The position numbers and the translations under genes were made by a program. 8,169 bases of DNA from an uncultured Lachnospiraceae bacterium (GTDB lineage Bacteria; Bacillota; Clostridia; Lachnospirales; Lachnospiraceae). The notes under the pieces were generated by a model. It searched no databases and was not told the origin of the DNA. It saw only the letters and a program-made list of their open reading frames with translations. The stretch lies in NCBI GenBank assembly GCA_902797475.1, contig CADBTG010000153.1:1-8169 (forward strand), written 5' to 3'. Of the stretch, positions 1 to 5,321 are shown one piece after another (position 1 is the first letter of the stretch; the number at the start of each line of letters is the position of its first letter).

Positions 1-452
1 AGCATCGGGTCCTCCGAAGCTTCCGAAAGCTCCGAGAGTCTGTCGGCATCCACCAGATAACGCATCAGCTCCGAAAGCATTGATTTCATCTCGGAAACGA
101 AGCCGGGTTTTCTGTGTTTGTTTCCGTAAAGCGTCAGCTCCCCGTCGGAGCCGAGAAGCACCTTCTTGACAAGCATGCCTTTTCCGATATCCGTTAATAC
201 TTCAGGAAAACAGTCGCCGAGTTCTTCCGAAAGACGGTACTTAAGACGGCTCAGGCTTAAGATGTCAATGTTCATGACGCAGCCGTTTTTATGAAGCTTT
301 ACAAGCTCTCTCTGCGCCGTCAGCGTGGCCTGGTCCGGCACAAAATAAAAGACGGAACAGTCCGGATCCGCTTCGCAAAGACCGAGCATCTGCCGATACA
401 GATATTCCGTTTTCTTGCTGCCTTCGCTTCCGATTACAAACCGAAGAGACAT
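1..452 (-). CDS. addB: AddB, ATP-dependent helicase/deoxyribonuclease subunit B (N-terminal part, runs off the window)
   Basis: This is the start of the B subunit of the AddAB helicase-nuclease, which resects double-strand breaks for RecA-dependent repair in Firmicutes. Only 150 codons are present; the full protein is normally over 1100 residues, with a C-terminal nuclease domain outside the window. The recognisable family blocks are the opening SLRFVIG followed by a P-loop-like segment (8-15), FVPDQATLTAQREL (37-50) where the family has VPEQxTLQxQ, NIDILSLSRLKYRL (61-74), and VLTDIGKGMLVKKVL (85-99). The ATG at 452-450 is supported by AGGAGG at a 5-base spacing. The P-loop is odd: it reads GSEGSKKT, with lysine where the GxGK[T/S] glycine is expected. 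The identification rests on these N-terminal motifs. No separate promoter is visible between it and the 6S RNA terminator just upstream. Confidence 0.88.
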   Translation of the reverse strand, partial: MSLRFVIGSEGSKKTEYLYRQMLGLCEADPDCSVFYFVPDQATLTAQRELVKLHKNGCVMNIDILSLSRLKYRLSEELGDCFPEVLTDIGKGMLVKKVLLGSDGELTLYGNKHRKPGFVSEMKSMLSELMRYLVDADRLSELSEASEDPM

Positions 453-473
453 CTTATCCTCCTTTCGTCTATG

Positions 474-500
474 AAAAAGGCTTCGCATTTCTGCGAAGCC
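474..500 (-). terminator. Intrinsic terminator of the 6S RNA
   Basis: A 9-bp perfect stem (GGCTTCGCA at 500-492, TGCGAAGCC at 487-479) with a 4-base loop is followed on the minus strand by five T residues (478-474). It closes the 6S RNA and lies about ten bases before the addB ribosome binding site. Confidence 0.88.
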
Positions 501-694
501 ATTAAGCTCATATCATTCCCGGAATGCCGTTTCCTGCTTCTTGACTCCTAGCCAATGCTAGGTGGGCGACCGCAAGTAAGCTTACTGCCATCCACTCGAA
601 GGAGGCCCGACATCCGCTTACCGATATAGGAATCCCTTTTTAAAGTTGTAGGTTCAAAAATACAGGAGTTGTCGAACACCCCAGGAATCTTCCT
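474..694 (-). ncRNA. ssrS: 6S RNA, Firmicutes type
   Basis: 6S RNA folds as a mimic of an open promoter and binds the housekeeping RNA polymerase holoenzyme, damping transcription in stationary phase. The transcript has the conserved Firmicutes core: TTTTTGAACCTACAACTTT near 642-660, then the GGGATTCCTATATCGG and GGATGTCGGGCCTCC segments, and the TGCGGTCGCCCACC block near 560-575. I recognise these from memory of clostridial 6S RNAs; no covariance search was run. The terminal stem is visible: TTCCTG (687-682) pairs with CAGGAA (536-531). The gene has its own promoter and ends in a terminator hairpin, giving about 220 nt, a normal size for this RNA. No open reading frame fits the stretch. The 5' end is estimated from the -10 box. 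The alternative is another structured RNA of similar length, but the GAACCTACAACTTT core argues for 6S. Confidence 0.85.
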
Positions 695-700
695 GTCTGT

Positions 701-729
701 ATTATAGCAAATAATAAAGGCGACTGCAA
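701..729 (-). promoter_or_regulatory. Promoter of the 6S RNA
   Basis: A perfect -10 box TATAAT (706-701) sits 17 bases downstream of TTGCAG (729-724), a partial match to the -35 consensus. The start point is expected near 694, which places it just before the 5' strand of the 6S terminal stem. Confidence 0.72.
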
Positions 730-853
730 CGAAAACCTGCGTAATCTCAGCCGATTTTTCTTTCGCGGAAAATGACGGGATACACGGAACCTTACCGGGT
801 TCGGAAGCCTGTTTTAGGTCGCTGTTTTACGGTTTAAACGTGGCATTTGCCGT

Positions 854-884
854 AAAAAAAACGGCTGCCGGAAAACGGCAGCCG
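854..884 (-). terminator. Intrinsic terminator of the DUF3048-to-yajC operon
   Basis: A 9-bp GC-rich stem (CGGCTGCCG/CGGCAGCCG, 884-876 with 870-862) and a 5-base loop are followed on the minus strand by eight T residues (861-854). It lies about 20 bases after the yajC stop codon and separates the operon from the 6S RNA gene. Confidence 0.95.
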
Positions 885-903
885 AACTATGCTTTGCTTT
901 ATG

Positions 904-1242
904 CTATTTCGAAGCCTTCTCGACTTCGACAACAGCGGATTTCTTCATCGGAATGCGGCAGTTTTTGTTATTGCCGAACTCTACGACAATAACATTCTGC
1001 TCCTCCACCATATCGATGACAACACCGTAAAAGCCCGCAGTCGTGACAACGCTGTCGCCGACTTCTACGGAATCCACAATGGCCTTTCTTTTCGCTTCTT
1101 CCTTCTTCTGCGGTTTAATAAGCAGAAAATAAAAAGCAAGGATAATGGCACCGAAGAAAATAACATAGAACAGAATCACCTGCCAACCGGCTGCCTGCTC
1201 TCCTCCTGCCGCCGCTTCTCCGAACAAATACAACAAATCCAT
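904..1242 (-). CDS. yajC: YajC, Sec translocon accessory membrane protein
   Basis: YajC is a small single-pass inner-membrane protein that associates with SecDF and SecYEG during preprotein export. The 112-residue product has one hydrophobic helix (about 21-42), immediately followed by the family signature PQKK (44-47) and a basic, charged segment. A small beta-rich cytoplasmic domain follows, with the typical VGDSVVTTAGFYGVV (61-75) and a C-terminal KSAVVEVEK. Length is normal for the family. I chose the ATG at 1242-1240 because GAAAGGAG lies 5 bases before it. An in-frame TTG five codons upstream overlaps that ribosome binding site and is not supported. It is the last gene of the operon, 20 bases after the tgt stop, and a strong terminator follows. 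The tgt-yajC order is common in bacteria and here is fully conserved. Confidence 0.95.
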   Translation of the reverse strand: MDLLYLFGEAAAGGEQAAGWQVILFYVIFFGAIILAFYFLLIKPQKKEEAKRKAIVDSVEVGDSVVTTAGFYGVVIDMVEEQNVIVVEFGNNKNCRIPMKKSAVVEVEKASK

Positions 1243-1262
1243 GAAAACTCCTTTCAAATGCT

Positions 1263-2396
1263 TCAGGCTTCCCCTTCGGCAAACCCCTGAAGCCGCATCT
1301 TTTTATATTCCGAAAAGCGGTCTTCTTCTATCGCCGTTCGAATTTCTTCCATCATTCTATTATAAAACCTGAGATTATGCAAGACCATTAATCGAAGGCC
1401 GAGCATCTCGCCCGAAACAAGCAGATGGCGGATATAGGCGCGGGAATGATTCCTGCAGGCAGGACAGTCGCAGCCCTCCTCGATCGGTCTCGGATCGGTT
1501 TTGTATTTTTCATTTTTAAGATTCAGACGTCCGTGATTCGTGTAGGCATGTCCGTGTCTTCCGTTTCTTGTCGGATAAACGCAGTCGAAGAAATCCACGC
1601 CGCGCGCAACACCCTCCAAAATATTGGCAGGCGTTCCGACACCCATCAGATAAACGGGCTTATCCTTCGGGAGCTCCGGCACCGTACAGTCGAGAATCCG
1701 GTACATCTCCTCGTGGCTTTCGCCGACGGCAAGACCGCCAATGGCATAACCGTCGAGATTCATATCGCGAATCGTTCTCGCATGCTGCACGCGAATGTCA
1801 TCGCAGACTCCGCCCTGGTTGATGCCGAAAAGCATCTGGTGCGGATTGATCGTTTCGGGAAGGGAATTCAGACGGTCCATCTCCTTCCTGCAACGCTCAA
1901 GCCATCTTGTCGTGCGGTCAACGGACTGCTGAATATACGAGCGCTCGGCCACGCTTGAAGGGCATTCGTCAAATGCCATCGCGACCGTGGATGCAAGATG
2001 CGACTGAATCTGCATGCTCTCTTCCGGTCCCATGAAAATGAGGCGACCGTCCACATGCGAATGGAACGTAACGCCCTCTTCTTTGATTTTACGAAGTCCT
2101 GCAAGGGAAAACACCTGAAATCCGCCGGAGTCCGTCAGCGTCGGCCCGTCCCAATGCATGAACGGGTTTAAACCGCCCATCTTCGCAACCAGCTCGTCAC
2201 CCGGGCGAACATGCAGATGATAAGTATTGCACAGCTCAATCTGCGTCCCGATGGACCGAAGATCCACCGAGGAAACGCCGCCCTTGATGGCTGCAACGGT
2301 TCCGACATTCATGAATACGGGTGTCTGAACGGTCCCGTGCACTGTCGTAAATTCTCCGCGCTTAGCTAACCCGTCCGTATGAAGAAGCTTATACAT
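1263..2396 (-). CDS. tgt: Queuine/preQ1 tRNA-ribosyltransferase (tRNA-guanine transglycosylase)
   Basis: Tgt exchanges guanine 34 in the anticodon of GUN-reading tRNAs (Asp, Asn, His, Tyr) for preQ1, the first tRNA-level step to queuosine. The 377-residue product is full length. Visible by alignment in memory with the Zymomonas enzyme: the substrate-binding DSGGFQ with Asp89, FDEC at 142-145, GGLAVGE at 220-226, the nucleophile Asp271 in FDCVYPTRNGRHG, and the zinc ligands Cys309, Cys311, Cys314 and His340. Val224 matches the valine of preQ1-type bacterial enzymes, though some gut Clostridia are known to salvage queuine, so substrate choice is not settled here. The ATG overlaps the end of the DHH gene by 8 bases and is served by a GAGGA inside that gene, suggesting translational coupling. 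The usual partner queA is not in this operon segment. Confidence 0.98.
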   Translation of the reverse strand: MYKLLHTDGLAKRGEFTTVHGTVQTPVFMNVGTVAAIKGGVSSVDLRSIGTQIELCNTYHLHVRPGDELVAKMGGLNPFMHWDGPTLTDSGGFQVFSLAGLRKIKEEGVTFHSHVDGRLIFMGPEESMQIQSHLASTVAMAFDECPSSVAERSYIQQSVDRTTRWLERCRKEMDRLNSLPETINPHQMLFGINQGGVCDDIRVQHARTIRDMNLDGYAIGGLAVGESHEEMYRILDCTVPELPKDKPVYLMGVGTPANILEGVARGVDFFDCVYPTRNGRHGHAYTNHGRLNLKNEKYKTDPRPIEEGCDCPACRNHSRAYIRHLLVSGEMLGLRLMVLHNLRFYNRMMEEIRTAIEEDRFSEYKKMRLQGFAEGEA

Positions 2397-3396
2397 TCTT
2401 CGATTCCTCGTTTAAATCGTGGTAAGCATTCAAAATCCGCTCCCGAATCACGGCCTCCATGAAGTAAGGATCTCCGAGAACCGCTCTTTGTTCGGGATAT
2501 ACAATGCCGCCGGCCATGGACATATGACCGCCGCCGTTTCCGATGCCTTTAAGCGCCATGCTCAGCATCCTTCCCGCATTCATATGCGGAGCTTCGGAAC
2601 GGACGGAAAACTTCAGCCCGCCGCCTCTTTCCGCATAAACGACAGCCATTTCAACCGAGGAAAGCGAAAGAATGAATTCGCAGACCGAAGCTATCAGGCC
2701 GTCCGGGCAGGAAAACGGGATATAGGAAAATCCCACGTTATCGTAGATGGAAATGTTTTCGATGGCAGCTCCGTACGCCCGAAGGTCGGAAAGCTCCAAA
2801 ACGCTGTTATCGAGATGACTGATCTGTCCGACATCCGCAATGCCGTTCAGAAAATCAAATGCGGTAATATCGTAATGCGTCACGCCGGCACTGAAATTTC
2901 GGGTATCCATCTTGATTCCGTACAGAAGAAGTGTTGCCAGTTCCTTGGAAACGGGCATATGCTCTTCCATGATCCAATGCGTGATAATCGAAGCACACGC
3001 GCCGGTGATCTCGTGCCGGATGAAAGCATATTCATGATCCGTAACAAACGGATGGTGGTCTATGCAGGCCACCTCCGTACCGATCAGATTGGAAAAGTTC
3101 GAATTGTTCTTCTGTCCGTCAATCGTCACGACATAGTCGCTTTCGGAAAGGTCTTTCTGCTCTTTCGCATCCTTGACATCCAAATCGAACATGTCGAGAA
3201 TCATCCGGATATTGATCTTCTCAATCTTGCCGAAATACATGACCTCGGACTGAATGCCCTTATAGGAAAGCAGTTCCTTCAGGGCACAGGCCGAAGCAAT
3301 CGCATCGGGATCCGGAAAATCATGTGTCTGCAATATGACGCGGTGCCCGCGGAGCAAATCCGTAAGCGCCTGAAAACTGTCCTTCTTTACTTCCAC
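2389..3396 (-). CDS. DHH-family phosphoesterase (NrnA/RecJ-like fold, DHHA1 C-terminal domain)
   Basis: DHH phosphoesterases are Mn-dependent enzymes that cleave phosphodiester or phosphomonoester bonds in nanoRNA, pAp, cyclic dinucleotides or single-stranded DNA. The 335-residue protein has the full set of metal-binding motifs: HDFPDPD (His25, Asp29, Asp31), TIDG (Asp93), DHH (113-115) and Asp164. The DHHA1 domain carries Arg266 and GNGGGH ending at His291. Length suits the NrnA group, but the first motif reads PDPDAIAS, where NrnA usually has PDGDAIGS, so I do not assign a substrate. The start is taken as GTG at 3396-3394, 7 bases after AGGA. A TTG two codons upstream is too close to that site. 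It follows the small membrane gene by 9 bases and overlaps tgt by 8. It has no signal peptide and is presumably cytoplasmic. Confidence 0.9.
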   Translation of the reverse strand: MEVKKDSFQALTDLLRGHRVILQTHDFPDPDAIASACALKELLSYKGIQSEVMYFGKIEKINIRMILDMFDLDVKDAKEQKDLSESDYVVTIDGQKNNSNFSNLIGTEVACIDHHPFVTDHEYAFIRHEITGACASIITHWIMEEHMPVSKELATLLLYGIKMDTRNFSAGVTHYDITAFDFLNGIADVGQISHLDNSVLELSDLRAYGAAIENISIYDNVGFSYIPFSCPDGLIASVCEFILSLSSVEMAVVYAERGGGLKFSVRSEAPHMNAGRMLSMALKGIGNGGGHMSMAGGIVYPEQRAVLGDPYFMEAVIRERILNAYHDLNEESKNV

Positions 3397-3405
3397 GCAC
3401 AATTC

Positions 3406-3723
3406 CTAGTCTTTCTTAATATTTCTGGACAAAAACTCAAGAACAATCCCGAGGGCCGCAAAAAGAATGCCGCCGACATAAAGCGAAGAATATTCTTCAT
3501 TTTTGCTCACTGCCGCAAGAATGATCATGGCAACGCCGACTACAATCAGTCCGTAGCACAAAACGATGCGGTAAATGCTGTCCACGCCCCTGCGGCCGGT
3601 CTTCGTGGAATGCTTGGAAACAAACTCTTTCGAAGCGGAAACTTCGCGGATGAGCTGTACGGATTCGTCAACCTGCGGCTTCTCTTCTGCATTCGGATCA
3701 TAACCTTCAGCGTACTCTTTCAT
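3406..3723 (-). CDS. Small two-helix membrane protein of unknown function
   Basis: I do not recognise this 105-residue protein. It has an acidic, polar N-terminal region (about 1-45), ending in a basic patch KTGRRG. Two hydrophobic stretches follow, at about 49-72 and 79-97, joined by a short polar loop (KNEEY), and the protein ends in the basic tail SRNIKKD. This predicts a hairpin membrane protein with both ends inside the cell by the positive-inside rule. The ATG at 3723-3721 has AGAGGGGG about 7 bases upstream. It lies 35 bases after the DUF3048 gene and 9 bases before the DHH gene, so it is very likely translated as part of the operon. Its place in a tight operon argues that it is real. 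No enzymatic motif is visible. Confidence 0.75.
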   Translation of the reverse strand: MKEYAEGYDPNAEEKPQVDESVQLIREVSASKEFVSKHSTKTGRRGVDSIYRIVLCYGLIVVGVAMIILAAVSKNEEYSSLYVGGILFAALGIVLEFLSRNIKKD

Positions 3724-3758
3724 AAGTGCCCCCTCTCTTTTTTTGAAAAATGTGATGA

Positions 3759-4943
3759 TTAAGGTTCAATCTTTACAGTATTGACATCCTGCTTTCTGAC
3801 GATGCAGATCCATGTCTTACCGGTATTCATTTGAATCTCTTCGCCGTTCTTGTAATAGAAACGGGTCGGATCGTAGTCGCCGTTCTTCTTCCAGGTAATC
3901 GGAACGGCTTTTCCGTTCGTAATGTAGTAACCTTCTCCCGAGCCGTGGATCGTGAAGACCTTATGCCCGGAATCGTCAACTACTTCGGAATAGCAGTACT
4001 GCAGGATGATGTTCTTACAGGTAATCTGCTTGTTGTCGACATTGTCGATATGCTCCTTGCCGTACTGGAAGCGGTAATACAAGCCGTCATCGGGATTATA
4101 CTGGAACCAAGGCGTATTCTCCTGGTAGCCCGGACGGACGATTCTCGCATCCTGACCGTCGGAAAGCAGCGTCGGGTTATCATCCGGAGCGAACTTGAAG
4201 TGGTCGCGCACGTAATGGTCCGAATGTGCAAGCGAATACTTCTTATGCTCGACGCCCCAAAGGATGCCCTCGGCACTTGCGTAAGCATTATGCGGCGCCT
4301 TGCGATCGGTCGAACGGTAATATACCTTGCCCTCGTATAGCATGCCGTCCAGATTCAGAACATCCGCACGGTTTAAGAAAGGCTGGGCAACGTTAGAGCT
4401 TCCGAAATGCAGATAAATGGGATCCCATTCCATCTGCAGGAAGACATAAGTCTTTCTTGCGCTTCTGACGGAACCGATCTTGCTAAGACCCTTCCAGTCT
4501 TCAATGATGGAAAGAAGGCGGGTGATATTGCCCTCTACCTTAAGCTCGTAAATGACGCCGGCTTTGTTGATGCTGCTCTGGGGCGTTCCCGGAAGCAGGT
4601 TGTTCATCATGACGGCAATCGGTCTCGTTTCGTCGACTTCCTTTGTGATCCACTCATTCGTAAGAGCGCTTCTCACCATTCCTTCATGAGGATCCGATGT
4701 CGGCGTCGGTGTATTTTCGGGTGTCGGCTCTTCTGTGGGTTCGGGAGTCTCGGTCGGAGGCTCCGTCGGTTTCGCTGCAACAGCAGTCGAAGGCGTGGGC
4801 GACTGCGTATTCGTAATATCGGAAGGTGTATTCTTGTCGGCATCTTTCTTGGCGCCTGTGACAATCATAACGACACAAAGCGCGCAAACCAATCCCAATC
4901 CGATGCAGATCGGAAGGAAGTGGTCGGTGATAATCTTTTTCAT
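3759..4943 (-). CDS. DUF3048 (YerB-like) membrane-anchored extracellular protein
   Basis: This 394-residue protein has an N-terminal signal anchor (hydrophobic 9-29 after MKK). A low-complexity Pro/Thr/Glu-rich linker follows at about 47-85, then the two DUF3048 domains. The N-terminal domain (about 98-230) shows RPIAVMMNN (107-115), PQSSINKAGVIYEL (121-134), GNITRLLSI, GSVRSARKTY (157-166), HFGSS and HNAYAS (218-223). The C-terminal domain runs from about 250 to 383. B. subtilis YerB is the named relative; its biochemical role is not established. I see no convincing lipobox cysteine, so it is probably held by an uncleaved anchor, with the linker spanning the wall zone. The ATG has GGAGG at 6-base spacing. 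It is the first gene of the operon and has its own promoter. Confidence 0.93.
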   Translation of the reverse strand: MKKIITDHFLPICIGLGLVCALCVVMIVTGAKKDADKNTPSDITNTQSPTPSTAVAAKPTEPPTETPEPTEEPTPENTPTPTSDPHEGMVRSALTNEWITKEVDETRPIAVMMNNLLPGTPQSSINKAGVIYELKVEGNITRLLSIIEDWKGLSKIGSVRSARKTYVFLQMEWDPIYLHFGSSNVAQPFLNRADVLNLDGMLYEGKVYYRSTDRKAPHNAYASAEGILWGVEHKKYSLAHSDHYVRDHFKFAPDDNPTLLSDGQDARIVRPGYQENTPWFQYNPDDGLYYRFQYGKEHIDNVDNKQITCKNIILQYCYSEVVDDSGHKVFTIHGSGEGYYITNGKAVPITWKKNGDYDPTRFYYKNGEEIQMNTGKTWICIVRKQDVNTVKIEP

Positions 4944-4975
4944 AGTATTCCTCCTTCGTGTGCACGCACATATTT

Positions 4976-5004
4976 ATATTATCACGAATCCGAAAGAAAT
5001 ACAA
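4976..5004 (-). promoter_or_regulatory. Promoter of the DUF3048-to-yajC operon
   Basis: TTGTAT (5004-4999) and TAATAT (4981-4976) are spaced by 17 bases, and TGA directly before the -10 box makes it an extended -10. The expected start, near 4969, leaves a 5' leader of about 26 bases before the DUF3048 start codon. It is the only good promoter I see ahead of the five-gene operon. Confidence 0.65.
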
Positions 5005-5049
5005 TCACTATGTATTCCCGTGACCTCATCCACGGTCACTTTCAGACAT

Positions 5050-5082
5050 GAAAAAAGCCGCAGACCTTTTCGTCTGCGGCTT
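5050..5082 (-). terminator. Intrinsic terminator after tRNA-Trp
   Basis: An 11-bp perfect stem (AAGCCGCAGAC/GTCTGCGGCTT, 5082-5072 with 5065-5055) with a 6-base loop is followed by a run of T residues on the minus strand. It starts 2 bases after the tRNA 3' end, so the primary transcript has almost no trailer before the hairpin. Confidence 0.93.
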
Positions 5083-5084
5083 GT

Positions 5085-5157
5085 CAGGGGCAGTAGGATT
5101 CGAACCCACGACCTGCGGTTTTGGAGACCGTTATTCTACCAGCTGAACTATACCCCT
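5085..5157 (-). tRNA. tRNA-Trp (anticodon CCA)
   Basis: A 73-nt cloverleaf. The acceptor stem AGGGGTA (5157-5151) pairs with TGCCCCT (5092-5086), with one G-U. The anticodon loop is CTCCAAA, with CCA at 5124-5122, and the T arm contains GGGTTCGAATCC. The unpaired base at 5085 is G, the discriminator expected for bacterial tRNA-Trp. The terminal CCA is not encoded (ACA follows), so it must be added after transcription. The gene stands alone between its own promoter and terminator. Confidence 0.98.
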
Positions 5158-5185
5158 ATTGTGCGGTTTTCACAACCGCTTTCCT

Positions 5186-5214
5186 ATATTACAGCAGATG
5201 TGCCAAATTGTCAA
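5186..5214 (-). promoter_or_regulatory. Promoter of tRNA-Trp
   Basis: A perfect -35 TTGACA (5214-5209) and the -10 TAATAT (5191-5186) are 17 bases apart, as expected for a strong tRNA promoter. The start point is predicted near 5179, so the short leader would begin with a 6-bp hairpin (GCGGTT/AACCGC, 5179-5174 with 5168-5163) before the RNase P cleavage site at 5157. A 6-bp inverted repeat (AATGT-type arms AATTGT/ACAATT, 5206-5219) overlaps the -35 box; I cannot say whether it is an operator. Confidence 0.85.
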
Positions 5215-5230
5215 CAATTGTTTTCCCTGT

Positions 5231-5262
5231 AAAATGACGACCGATGCTGCCCAAAGTCATCA
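5231..5262 (-). terminator. Possible weak terminator after the fusion gene
   Basis: A 7-bp stem with one G-U pair (TGATGAC 5262-5256, GTCGTCA 5241-5235) encloses a 14-base loop and is followed by only four T residues. It is the only hairpin-plus-T candidate between the fusion gene stop and the tRNA-Trp promoter. It is weak, so read-through into the tRNA-Trp unit is plausible. Confidence 0.3.
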
Positions 5263-5321
5263 GTAAAATTGATATGGTCACTGTGTCCCGGGGCGGCATC
5301 ATTGTCACATTTTCCATGGAT

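Noticed and set aside
291..551. An 86-codon plus-strand frame
   Set aside because: It runs antisense across the addB start and into the 6S RNA terminator, both better supported.
730..853. A weak inverted repeat (GAACC/GGTTC near 795-812) between the operon terminator and the 6S promoter
   Set aside because: Only five base pairs, with no T-run and no gene that it would obviously control.
889..1290. A 133-codon plus-strand frame
   Set aside because: Antisense to yajC, which has the PQKK signature, a membrane helix and its own ribosome binding site.
2419..3762. A 447-codon open frame on the plus strand
   Set aside because: Antisense to the DHH gene, the small membrane gene and part of the DUF3048 end. 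It has no recognisable domain.
3759..4943. DUF3048 protein as a lipoprotein
   Set aside because: The cysteines in the N-terminal hydrophobic segment (13, 20, 23) are not in a convincing lipobox, so an uncleaved signal anchor is the simpler reading.
5189..5317. A 42-residue minus-strand reading frame starting ATG at 5317
   Set aside because: It has no ribosome binding site, ends inside the tRNA-Trp -10 box and has no recognisable sequence, so it is best taken as chance in the spacer.
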